NCBI GenBank assembly: GCA_949987565.1
Contig: OX465117.1
Location: 6,200,621 to 6,264,620 of the forward strand
Direction of reading: 5' to 3'
Source of the DNA: Luidia sarsii
Lineage: Eukaryota > Echinodermata > Asteroidea > Paxillosida > Luidiidae
DNA: 64,000 bases
Of this stretch, positions 1 through 10,626 are shown piece after piece. Below the pieces are notes generated by a model. It was not told the origin of the DNA. It made no database searches and saw only the letters and a list, made by a program, of their open reading frames with translations. Within the stretch, counting starts at the first letter, position 1. Each line of letters opens with the position of its first letter. The position numbers and the translations under genes are program-made.

Positions 1-68
1 CATCATACTATGTTCGATTTCAGATTTTTCAAAACTGATGCATAGGTGTTCTCCAGGTCTGTTAGCAG

Positions 69-81
69 GCTAAGTTTTAGC
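69..81. other. Short inverted repeat GCTAA-GTT-TTAGC (representative)
   Basis: Five-base arms, GCTAA and TTAGC, flank a 3-base loop and extend by a G.T wobble and an A-T pair. The element recurs in most monomers. It is broken in the variant with GTTTGAGC (for example M209, M225, M235, M241, M251), and an extra A in the loop arm in M75 and M142 creates AAGCTT. The stem is short, so structural importance is speculative. Confidence 0.5.
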
Positions 82-106
82 TTTGTCAAGTGAATAATGA
101 ATGAGA

Positions 107-138
107 TATTAACGAGCAAAGTGTATTTTTCTTTACAG
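107..138 (+). promoter_or_regulatory. 3' splice-site-like module (representative of every monomer)
   Basis: TATTAAC at 107-113 is followed by a T-rich run at 124-134 and CAG at 136-138. TATTAAC resembles a spliceosomal branch-point consensus (TACTAAC or YTNAY). Its likely branch A at 112 lies 26 nt before the AG, inside the usual range, and the pyrimidine run is in the right place. An upstream CAG|GT at 54-58 could serve as a weak 5' site, giving a potential intron of 82 nt. The CAG and T-run occur in all monomers I inspected. The branch-like element is mutated in a few: ATTATC in M63, M69, M77, M145 and M224; ATCAAC in M64 and M70; ATAAAC in M267 and M277. Whether the array is transcribed or spliced is unknown. 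Confidence 0.35.
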
Positions 139-218
139 TTGCTCTCCGCCGTCTGACTGTTGTGTACTGCTGTATGCACACACAAGCTGCCTACCTGACA
201 GAGGTTGGTTCTCTTTGC

Positions 219-229
219 TTGATCATCAA
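219..229. other. 11-bp near-palindrome TTGATCATCAA (representative)
   Basis: The arms TTGAT and ATCAA surround a single central C. The site spans the end of each monomer just before the next CATCATACT. It is intact in most monomers. It is broken by C to A (TTGATCATAAA) in a subset that nearly always precedes a monomer with TTTCAG, often with CAACGCT, so the two variants travel together across the monomer border. It could suit a dimeric DNA-binding protein, but I match it to no known site. Confidence 0.5.
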
Positions 230-462
230 ATCATCATACTATGTTCGATTTAAGATTTTTCAAAGCTGATGCATAGGTGTTCTCCAGGTCAGTTAGCAGG
301 CTAAGTTTTAGCTTTGTCAAGTGAATAATGAATGAGATATTAACGAGCAAAGTGTATTTTTCTTTACAGTTGCTCTCCGCCGACTGACTGTTGTGTACTG
401 CTGTATGCACACACAAGCTGCCTAGCTGACAGAGGTTGGTTCTCTTTGCTTGATCATAAAAT

Positions 463-2772
463 CATCATACTATGTTCGATTTCAGATTTTTCAACGCTGA
501 TGCATAGGTGTTCTCCAGGTCTGTTAGCAGGCTAAGTTTTAGCTTTGGCAAGTGAATAATGAATGAGATATTAACGAGCAAAGTGTATTTTTCTTTGCAG
601 TTTCTTTCCGCCGACTGACTGTTGGGTACTGCTGTATGCACACACAAGCTGCCTACCTGACAGAGGTTGGTTCTCTTTGCTTGATCATCAAATCATCATA
701 CTATGTTCGATTTAAGATTTTTCAAAGTTGATGCATAGGTGTTCTCCAGGTCTGTTAGCAGGCTAAGTTTTAGCTTTGTCAAGTGAATAATGAATGAGAT
801 ATTAACGAGCAAAGTGTATTTTTCTTTGCAGTTTCTCTCTGCCGACTGACTGTTGTGTACTGCTGTATGCACACACAAGCTGCCTAGCTGACAGAGGTTG
901 GTTCTCTTTGCTTGATCATCAAATCATCATACTGTGTTCGATTTCAGATTTTTCAAAGCTGATGCATAGGTGTTCTCCAGGTCTGTAAGCTGGCTAAGTT
1001 TTAGCTTTGTCAAGTGATTAATGAATGAGATATTAACGAGCAAAGTGTATTTTTCTTTACAGTTGCTCTCCGCCGTCTGACTGTTGTTTACTGCTGTATG
1101 CACACACAAGCTGCCTAGCTGACAGAGGTTGGTTCTCTTTGCTTGATCATCAAATCATCATACTATGTTCGATTTCAGATTTTTCAACGCTGATGCATAG
1201 GTGTTCTCCAGGTCTGTTAGCAGGCTAAGTTTTAGCTTTGTCAAGTGAATAATGAATGAGATATTAACGAGCAAAGTGTATTTTTCTTTGCAGTTTCTCT
1301 CCGCGGACTGACTGTTGGGTACTGCTGTATGCACACACAAGCTGCCTACCTGACAGAGGTTGGTTCTCTTTGCTTGATCATCAAATCATCATACTATGTT
1401 CGATTTAAGATTTTTCAAAACTGATGCATAGGTGTTCTCCAGGTCTCTTAGCAGGCTAAGTTTTAGCTTTGTCAAGTGAATAATGATTGAGATATTAACG
1501 AGTAAAGTGTATTTTTCTTTGCAGTTTCTCTCCGCGGACTGACTGTTGGGTACTGCTGTATGCACACACAAGCTGCCTACCTGACAGAGGTTGGTTCTCT
1601 TTGCTTGATCATCAAATCATCATACTATGTTCGATTTAAGATTTTTCAAAGCTGATGCATAGGTGTTCTCCAGGTTTGTTAGCAGGCTAAGTTTTAGCTT
1701 TGTCAAGTGAATAATGAATGAGATATTAACGAGCAAAGTGTATTTTTCTTTACAGTTGCTCTCCGCCGTCTGACTGTTGTGTACTGCTGTATGCACACAC
1801 AAGCTGCCTAGCTGACAGAGGTTGGTTCTCTTTGCTTGATCATCAAATCATCATACTATGTTCGATTTCAGATTTTTCAAAGCTGATGCATAGGTGTTCT
1901 CCAGGTCAGTTAGCAGGCTAAGTTTTAGCTTTGTCAAGTGAATAATGAATGAGATATTAACGAGCAAAGTGTATTTTTCTTTACAGTTGCTCTCCGCCGA
2001 CTGACTGTTGTGTACTGCTGTATGCACACACAAGCTGCCTAGCTGACAGAGGTTGGTTCTCTTTGCTTGATCATAAAATCATCATACTATGTTCGATTTC
2101 AGATTTTTCAACGCTGATGCATAGGTGTTCTCCAGGTCTGTTAGCAGGCTAAGTTTTAGCTTTGTCAAGTGAATAATGAATGAGATATTAACGAGCAAAG
2201 TGTATTTTTCTTTGCAGTTTCTTTCCGCCGACTGACTGTTGGGTACTGCTGTATGCACACACAAGCTGCCTACCTGACAGAGGTTGGTTCTCTTTGCTTG
2301 ATCATCAAATCATCATACTATGTTCGATTTAAGATTTTTCAAAGCTGATGCATAGGTGTTCTCCAGGTCTCTTAGCAGGCTAAGTTTTAGCTTTGTCAAG
2401 TGAATAATGAATGAGATATTAACGAGCAAAGTGTATTTTTCTTTACAGTTGCTCTCCGCCGTCTGACTGTTGTGTACTGCTGTATGCACACACAAGCTGC
2501 CTACCTGACAGAGGTTGGTTCTCTTTGCTTGATCATCAAATCATCATACTATGTTCGATTTAAGATTTTTCAAAGCTGATGCATAGGTGTTCTCCAGGTC
2601 AGTTAGCAGGCTAAGTTTTAGCTTTGTCAAGTGAATAATGAATGAGATATTAACGAGCAAAGTGTATTTTTCTTTACAGTTGCTCTCCGCCGACTGACTG
2701 TTGTGTACTGCTGTATGCACACACAAGCTGCCTAGCTGACAGAGGTTGGTTCTCTTTGCTTGATCATAAAAT
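463..2772. repeat. Region A HOR unit, 10-monomer version (2310 bp)
   Basis: The unit begins with the diagnostic CTTTGGC monomer (M3), then the CAAAGTTG monomer (M4) and the CATACTGTG / GTTTACT monomer (M5). It lacks one monomer relative to its neighbours because M6 (1156-1386) fuses two consecutive types. The rest of the order (GATTGAG with GAGTAAAG, GTTTGTT, GTCAGTT, CAACGCT, GTCTCTT, GTCAGTT) matches the 11-monomer units. M5 also carries a private GTCTGTAAGC change near 987. Confidence 0.88.
1156..1386. repeat. Chimeric monomer M6 (crossover joint, one-monomer loss)
   Basis: The left half carries TTTCAG and CAACGCT, the signature of the fourth monomer of the HOR (as in M16, 3466-3696). The right half carries TTTCTCTCCGCGGACTG, the signature of the fifth (as in M17, 3697-3927). 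In all other region-A units these are two separate adjacent monomers. The simplest reading is an unequal exchange between adjacent monomers that removed exactly 231 bp. The joint lies between the CAACGCT block and the CCGCGG block. Confidence 0.85.
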
Positions 2773-5544
2773 CATCATACTATGTTCGATTTCAGATTTT
2801 TCAACGCTGATGCATAGGTGTTCTCCAGGTCTGTTAGCAGGCTAAGTTTTAGCTTTGGCAAGTGAATAATGAATGAGATATTAACGAGCAAAGTGTATTT
2901 TTCTTTGCAGTTTCTTTCCGCCGACTGACTGTTGGGTACTGCTGTATGCACACACAAGCTGCCTACCTGACAGAGGTTGGTTCTCTTTGCTTGATCATCA
3001 AATCATCATACTATGTTCGATTTAAGATTTTTCAAAGTTGATGCATAGGTGTTCTCCAGGTCTGTTAGCAGGCTAAGTTTTAGCTTTGTCAAGTGAATAA
3101 TGAATGAGATATTAACGAGCAAAGTGTATTTTTCTTTGCAGTTTCTCTCTGCCGACTGACTGTTGTGTACTGCTGTATGCACACACAAGCTGCCTAGCTG
3201 ACAGAGGTTGGTTCTCTTTGCTTGATCATCAAATCATCATACTGTGTTCGATTTCAGATTTTTCAAAGCTGATGCATAGGTGTTCTCCAGGTCTGTTAGC
3301 TGGCTAAGTTTTAGCTTTGTCAAGTGATTAATGAATGAGATATTAACGAGCAAAGTGTATTTTTCTTTACAGTTGCTCTCCGCCGTCTGACTGTTGTTTA
3401 CTGCTGTATGCACACACAAGCTGCCTAGCTGACAGAGGTTGGTTCTCTTTGCTTGATCATCAAATCATCATACTATGTTCGATTTCAGATTTTTCAACGC
3501 TGATGCATAGGTGTTCTCCAGGTCTGTTAGCAGGCTAAGTTTTAGCTTTGTCAAGTGAATAATGAATGAGATATTAACGAGCAAAGTGTATTTTTCTTTG
3601 CAGTTTCTTTCCGCCGACTGACTGTTGGGTACTGCTGTATGCACACACAAGCTGCCTACCTGACAGAGGTTGGTTCTCTTTGCTTGATCATCAAATCATC
3701 ATACTATGTTCGATTTAAGATTTTTCAAAGCTGATGCATAGGTGTTCTCCAGGTCTGTTAGCAGGCTAAGTTTTAGCTTTGTCAAGTGAATAATGAATGA
3801 GATATTAACGAGCAAAGTGTATTTTTCTTTGCAGTTTCTCTCCGCGGACTGACTGTTGGGTACTGCTGTATGCACACACAAGCTGCCTACCTGACAGAGG
3901 TTGGTTCTCTTTGCTTGATCATCAAATCATCATACTATGTTCGATTTAAGATTTTTCAAAACTGATGCATAGGTGTTCTCCAGGTCTCTTAGCAGGCTAA
4001 GTTTTAGCTTTGTCAAGTGAATAATGATTGAGATATTAACGAGTAAAGTGTATTTTTCTTTGCAGTTTCTCTCCGCGGACTGACTGTTGGGTACTGCTGT
4101 ATGCACACACAAGCTGCCTACCTGACAGAGGTTGGTTCTCTTTGCTTGATCATCAAATCATCATACTATGTTCGATTTAAGATTTTTCAAAGCTGATGCA
4201 TAGGTGTTCTCCAGGTTTGTTAGCAGGCTAAGTTTTAGCTTTGTCAAGTGAATAATGAATGAGATATTAACGAGCAAAGTGTATTTTTCTTTACAGTTGC
4301 TCTCCGCCGTCTGACTGTTGTGTACTGCTGTATGCACACACAAGCTGCCTAGCTGACAGAGGTTGGTTCTCTTTGCTTGATCATCAAATCATCATACTAT
4401 GTTCGATTTCAGATTTTTCAAAGCTGATGCATAGGTGTTCTCCAGGTCAGTTAGCAGGCTAAGTTTTAGCTTTGTCAAGTGAATAATGAATGAGATATTA
4501 ACGAGCAAAGTGTATTTTTCTTTACAGTTGCTCTCCGCCGACTGACTGTTGTGTACTGCTGTATGCACACACAAGCTGCCTAGCTGACAGAGGTTGGTTC
4601 TCTTTGCTTGATCATAAAATCATCATACTATGTTCGATTTCAGATTTTTCAACGCTGATGCATAGGTGTTCTCCAGGTCTGTTAGCAGGCTAAGTTTTAG
4701 CTTTGTCAAGTGAATAATGAATGAGATATTAACGAGCAAAGTGTATTTTTCTTTGCAGTTTCTTTCCGCCGACTGACTGTTGGGTACTGCTGTATGCACA
4801 CACAAGCTGCCTACCTGACAGAGGTTGGTTCTCTTTGCTTGATCATCAAATCATCATACTATGTTCGATTTAAGATTTTTCAAAACTTATGCATAGGTGT
4901 TCTCCAGGTCTCTTAGCAGGCTAAGTTTTAGCTTTGTCAAGTGAATAATGAATGAGATATTAACGAGCAAAGTGTATTTTTCTTTACAGTTGCTCTCCGC
5001 CGTCTGACTGTTGTGTACTGCTGTATGCACACACAAGCTGCCTAGCTGACAGAGGTTGGTTCTCTTTGCTTGATCATCAAATCATCATACTATGTTCGAT
5101 TTCAGATTTTTCAAAACTGATGCATAGGTGTTCTCCAGGTCTGTTAGCAGGCTAAGTTTTAGCTTTGTCAAGTGAATAATGAATGAGATATTAACGAGCA
5201 AAGTGTATTTTTCTTTACAGTTGCTCTCCGCCGTCTGACTGTTGTGTACTGCTGTATGCACACACAAGCTGCCTACCTGACAGAGGTTGGTTCTCTTTGC
5301 TTGATCATCAAATCATCATACTATGTTCGATTTAAGATTTTTCAAAGCTGATGCATAGGTGTTCTCCAGGTCAGTTAGCAGGCTAAGTTTTAGCTTTGTC
5401 AAGTGAATAATAAATGAGATATTAACGAGCAAAGTGTATTTTTCTTTACAGTTGCTCTCCGCCGACTGACTGTTGTGTACTGCTGTATGCACACACAAGC
5501 TGCCTAGCTGACAGAGGTTGGTTCTCTTTGCTTGATCATAAAAT
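2773..5544. repeat. Region A HOR unit, 12-monomer version (2772 bp)
   Basis: The order matches the 11-monomer unit up to the CAACGCT monomer M21. Next come two monomers, M22 with CAAAACTTATG and GTCTCTT and M23 with CAAAACTGATG and GTCTGTT, where the 11-monomer version has a single GTCTCTT monomer. M24 closes the unit and has a private TAATAAATG change (5405-5416) that happens to create AATAAA. The 12-monomer form may be ancestral to the 11-monomer form by fusion of M22 and M23 types, although one base pattern (CAAAGCTG) in the fused monomer is not explained by that alone. Confidence 0.85.
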
Positions 5545-8085
5545 CATCATACTATGTTCGATTTCAGATTTTTCAACGCTGATGCATAGGTGTTCTCCAG
5601 GTCTGTTAGCAGGCTAAGTTTTAGCTTTGGCAAGTGAATAATGAATGAGATATTAACGAGCAAAGTGTATTTTTCTTTGCAGTTTCTTTCCGCCGACTGA
5701 CTGTTGGGTACTGCTGTATGCACACACAAGCTGCCTACCTGACAGAGGTTGGTTCTCTTTGCTTGATCATCAAATCATCATACTATGTTCGATTTAAGAT
5801 TTTTCAAAGTTGATGCATAGGTGTTCTCCAGGTCTGTTAGCAGGCTAAGTTTTAGCTTTGTCAAGTGAATAATGAATGAGATATTAACGAGCAAAGTGTA
5901 TTTTTCTTTGCAGTTTCTCTCTGCCGACTGACTGTTGTGTACTGCTGTATGCACACACAAGCTGCCTAGCTGACAGAGGTTGGTTCTCTTTGCTTGATCA
6001 TCAAATCATCATACTGTGTTCGATTTCAGATTTTTCAAAGCTGATGCATAGGTGTTCTCCAGGTCTGTTAGCTGGCTAAGTTTTAGCTTTGTCAAGTGAT
6101 TAATGAATGAGATATTAACGAGCAAAGTGTATTTTTCTTTACAGTTGCTCTCCGCCGTCTGACTGTTGTTTACTGCTGTATGCACACACAAGCTGCCTAG
6201 CTGACAGAGGTTGGTTCTCTTTGCTTGATCATCAAATCATCATACTATGTTCGATTTCAGATTTTTCAACGCTGATGCATAGGTGTTCTCCAGGTCTGTT
6301 AGCAGGCTAAGTTTTAGCTTTGTCAAGTGAATAATGAATGAGATATTAACGAGCAAAGTGTATTTTTCTTTGCAGTTTCTTTCCGCCGACTGACTGTTGG
6401 GTACTGCTGTATGCACACACAAGCTGCCTACCTGACAGAGGTTGGTTCTCTTTGCTTGATCATCAAATCATCATACTATGTTCGATTTAAGATTTTTCAA
6501 AGCTGATGCATAGGTGTTCTCCAGGTCTGTTAGCAGGCTAAGTTTTAGCTTTGTCAAGTGAATAATGAATGAGATATTAACGAGCAAAGTGTATTTTTCT
6601 TTGCAGTTTCTCTCCGCGGACTGACTGTTGGGTACTGCTGTATGCACACACAAGCTGCCTACCTGACAGAGGTTGGTTCTCTTTGCTTGATCATCAAATC
6701 ATCATACTATGTTCGATTTAAGATTTTTCAAAACTGATGCATAGGTGTTCTCCAGGTCTCTTAGCAGGCTAAGTTTTAGCTTTGTCAAGTGAATAATGAT
6801 TGAGATATTAACGAGTAAAGTGTATTTTTCTTTGCAGTTTCTCTCCGCGGACTGACTGTTGGGTACTGCTGTATGCACACACAAGCTGCCTACCTGACAG
6901 AGGTTGGTTCTCTTTGCTTGATCATCAAATCATCATACTATGTTCGATTTAAGATTTTTCAAAGCTGATGCATAGGTGTTCTCCAGGTTTGTTAGCAGGC
7001 TAAGTTTTAGCTTTGTCAAGTGAATAATGAATGAGATATTAACGAGCAAAGTGTATTTTTCTTTACAGTTGCTCTCCGCCGTCTGACTGTTGTGTACTGC
7101 TGTATGCACACACAAGCTGCCTAGCTGACAGAGGTTGGTTCTCTTTGCTTGATCATCAAATCATCATACTATGTTCGATTTCAGATTTTTCAAAGCTGAT
7201 GCATAGGTGTTCTCCAGGTCAGTTAGCAGGCTAAGTTTTAGCTTTGTCAAGTGAATAATGAATGAGATATTAACGAGCAAAGTGTATTTTTCTTTACAGT
7301 TGCTCTCCGCCGACTGACTGTTGTGTACTGCTGTATGCACACACAAGCTGCCTAGCTGACAGAGGTTGGTTCTCTTTGCTTGATCATAAAATCATCATAC
7401 TATGTTCGATTTCAGATTTTTCAACGCTGATGCATAGGTGTTCTCCAGGTCTGTTAGCAGGCTAAGTTTTAGCTTTGTCAAGTGAATAATGAATGAGATA
7501 TTAACGAGCAAAGTGTATTTTTCTTTGCAGTTTCTTTCCGCCGACTGACTGTTGGGTACTGCTGTATGCACACACAAGCTGCCTACCTGACAGAGGTTGG
7601 TTCTCTTTGCTTGATCATCAAATCATCATACTATGTTCGATTTAAGATTTTTCAAAGCTGATGCATAGGTGTTCTCCAGGTCTCTTAGCAGGCTAAGTTT
7701 TAGCTTTGTCAAGTGAATAATGAATGAGATATTAACGAGCAAAGTGTATTTTTCTTTACAGTTGCTCTCCGCCGTCTGACTGTTGTGTACTGCTGTATGC
7801 ACACACAAGCTGCCTACCTGACAGAGGTTGGTTCTCTTTGCTTGATCATCAAATCATCATACTATGTTCGATTTAAGATTTTTCAAAGCTGATGCATAGG
7901 TGTTCTCCAGGTCAGTTAGCAGGCTAAGTTTTAGCTTTGTCAAGTGAATAATGAATGAGATATTAACGAGCAAAGTGTATTTTTCTTTACAGTTGCTCTC
8001 CGCCGACTGACTGTTGTGTACTGCTGTATGCACACACAAGCTGCCTAGCTGACAGAGGTTGGTTCTCTTTGCTTGATCATAAAAT
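5545..8085. repeat. Region A HOR unit, 11-monomer version, copy 1 (2541 bp)
   Basis: Order by diagnostic bases: CTTTGGC; CAAAGTTG with CTCTCTGCC; CATACTGTG with GTTTACT; CAACGCT; CCGCGG with CAAAGCT; CCGCGG with GATTGAG and GAGTAAAG; GTTTGTT; GTCAGTT with TTTCAG; CAACGCT; GTCTCTT; GTCAGTT with TTTAAG. I noticed no difference from the next copy by spot comparison, which would mean very recent duplication or conversion. Confidence 0.9.
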
Positions 8086-10626
8086 CATCATACTATGTTC
8101 GATTTCAGATTTTTCAACGCTGATGCATAGGTGTTCTCCAGGTCTGTTAGCAGGCTAAGTTTTAGCTTTGGCAAGTGAATAATGAATGAGATATTAACGA
8201 GCAAAGTGTATTTTTCTTTGCAGTTTCTTTCCGCCGACTGACTGTTGGGTACTGCTGTATGCACACACAAGCTGCCTACCTGACAGAGGTTGGTTCTCTT
8301 TGCTTGATCATCAAATCATCATACTATGTTCGATTTAAGATTTTTCAAAGTTGATGCATAGGTGTTCTCCAGGTCTGTTAGCAGGCTAAGTTTTAGCTTT
8401 GTCAAGTGAATAATGAATGAGATATTAACGAGCAAAGTGTATTTTTCTTTGCAGTTTCTCTCTGCCGACTGACTGTTGTGTACTGCTGTATGCACACACA
8501 AGCTGCCTAGCTGACAGAGGTTGGTTCTCTTTGCTTGATCATCAAATCATCATACTGTGTTCGATTTCAGATTTTTCAAAGCTGATGCATAGGTGTTCTC
8601 CAGGTCTGTTAGCTGGCTAAGTTTTAGCTTTGTCAAGTGATTAATGAATGAGATATTAACGAGCAAAGTGTATTTTTCTTTACAGTTGCTCTCCGCCGTC
8701 TGACTGTTGTTTACTGCTGTATGCACACACAAGCTGCCTAGCTGACAGAGGTTGGTTCTCTTTGCTTGATCATCAAATCATCATACTATGTTCGATTTCA
8801 GATTTTTCAACGCTGATGCATAGGTGTTCTCCAGGTCTGTTAGCAGGCTAAGTTTTAGCTTTGTCAAGTGAATAATGAATGAGATATTAACGAGCAAAGT
8901 GTATTTTTCTTTGCAGTTTCTTTCCGCCGACTGACTGTTGGGTACTGCTGTATGCACACACAAGCTGCCTACCTGACAGAGGTTGGTTCTCTTTGCTTGA
9001 TCATCAAATCATCATACTATGTTCGATTTAAGATTTTTCAAAGCTGATGCATAGGTGTTCTCCAGGTCTGTTAGCAGGCTAAGTTTTAGCTTTGTCAAGT
9101 GAATAATGAATGAGATATTAACGAGCAAAGTGTATTTTTCTTTGCAGTTTCTCTCCGCGGACTGACTGTTGGGTACTGCTGTATGCACACACAAGCTGCC
9201 TACCTGACAGAGGTTGGTTCTCTTTGCTTGATCATCAAATCATCATACTATGTTCGATTTAAGATTTTTCAAAACTGATGCATAGGTGTTCTCCAGGTCT
9301 CTTAGCAGGCTAAGTTTTAGCTTTGTCAAGTGAATAATGATTGAGATATTAACGAGTAAAGTGTATTTTTCTTTGCAGTTTCTCTCCGCGGACTGACTGT
9401 TGGGTACTGCTGTATGCACACACAAGCTGCCTACCTGACAGAGGTTGGTTCTCTTTGCTTGATCATCAAATCATCATACTATGTTCGATTTAAGATTTTT
9501 CAAAGCTGATGCATAGGTGTTCTCCAGGTTTGTTAGCAGGCTAAGTTTTAGCTTTGTCAAGTGAATAATGAATGAGATATTAACGAGCAAAGTGTATTTT
9601 TCTTTACAGTTGCTCTCCGCCGTCTGACTGTTGTGTACTGCTGTATGCACACACAAGCTGCCTAGCTGACAGAGGTTGGTTCTCTTTGCTTGATCATCAA
9701 ATCATCATACTATGTTCGATTTCAGATTTTTCAAAGCTGATGCATAGGTGTTCTCCAGGTCAGTTAGCAGGCTAAGTTTTAGCTTTGTCAAGTGAATAAT
9801 GAATGAGATATTAACGAGCAAAGTGTATTTTTCTTTACAGTTGCTCTCCGCCGACTGACTGTTGTGTACTGCTGTATGCACACACAAGCTGCCTAGCTGA
9901 CAGAGGTTGGTTCTCTTTGCTTGATCATAAAATCATCATACTATGTTCGATTTCAGATTTTTCAACGCTGATGCATAGGTGTTCTCCAGGTCTGTTAGCA
10001 GGCTAAGTTTTAGCTTTGTCAAGTGAATAATGAATGAGATATTAACGAGCAAAGTGTATTTTTCTTTGCAGTTTCTTTCCGCCGACTGACTGTTGGGTAC
10101 TGCTGTATGCACACACAAGCTGCCTACCTGACAGAGGTTGGTTCTCTTTGCTTGATCATCAAATCATCATACTATGTTCGATTTAAGATTTTTCAAAGCT
10201 GATGCATAGGTGTTCTCCAGGTCTCTTAGCAGGCTAAGTTTTAGCTTTGTCAAGTGAATAATGAATGAGATATTAACGAGCAAAGTGTATTTTTCTTTAC
10301 AGTTGCTCTCCGCCGTCTGACTGTTGTGTACTGCTGTATGCACACACAAGCTGCCTACCTGACAGAGGTTGGTTCTCTTTGCTTGATCATCAAATCATCA
10401 TACTATGTTCGATTTAAGATTTTTCAAAGCTGATGCATAGGTGTTCTCCAGGTCAGTTAGCAGGCTAAGTTTTAGCTTTGTCAAGTGAATAATGAATGAG
10501 ATATTAACGAGCAAAGTGTATTTTTCTTTACAGTTGCTCTCCGCCGACTGACTGTTGTGTACTGCTGTATGCACACACAAGCTGCCTAGCTGACAGAGGT
10601 TGGTTCTCTTTGCTTGATCATAAAAT
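8086..10626. repeat. Region A HOR unit, 11-monomer version, copy 2 (2541 bp)
   Basis: Same eleven monomers in the same order as 5545-8085, offset by exactly 2541 bp. Every diagnostic position I compared agrees. Such near-identical long units are also where assemblies can collapse or expand, so copy number should be treated with caution. Confidence 0.9.

Larger units (their letters stand above)
1..231. repeat. Reference monomer M1 with internal landmarks
   Basis: First complete unit, used here as the ruler. It has 92 G+C of 231 bases by hand count (about 40%). Landmarks are TTCG at 13-16, an ATGCAT palindrome (NsiI site) at 38-43, CAGGTCTG from 54, an inverted repeat at 69-81, TATTAAC at 107-113, a pyrimidine-rich run at 124-134 ending in CAG at 136-138, and TGATCA (BclI site) at 220-225. 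ATGCAT and TGATCA recur once in nearly every monomer, so either enzyme should give a 231-bp ladder. The exception for NsiI is a region-F monomer class with ATGCGT. M1 and M2 match M23 and M24 (5083-5544), so they are the tail of an HOR unit that begins left of the window. Confidence 0.95.
1..462. repeat. Region A, tail of an HOR unit (M1-M2)
   Basis: Two monomers, the first with CAAAACTG and GTCTGTT and the second with TTTAAG and GTCAGTT, match the last two monomers of the 12-monomer HOR unit at 2773-5544. They are therefore the end of another 12-monomer-like unit cut by the window edge. Confidence 0.8.

Noticed and set aside
9..25. CENP-B box-like site around TTCGATTTCAGA
   Set aside because: The TTCG core and one downstream A match, but the required CGGG half is absent, so the essential bases of the known CENP-B box are not met.
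3..185. Tandem family of 60-residue proteins on the minus strand, one per monomer
   Set aside because: The start codon is TTG with no ATG in frame. The frame is broken in about 35 copies, variants are often amino-acid changing, and no domain or signal is recognisable. It is a by-product of a homogenised repeat.
158..185. Microsatellite (CA)n tract in each monomer
   Set aside because: GCACACACAAGC holds only about four CA units, does not vary in length between monomers, and is simply part of the consensus.
5409..5414. Polyadenylation signal AATAAA in M24
   Set aside because: It arises from a single private G to A change in one monomer and is not repeated elsewhere, so it is most likely chance.
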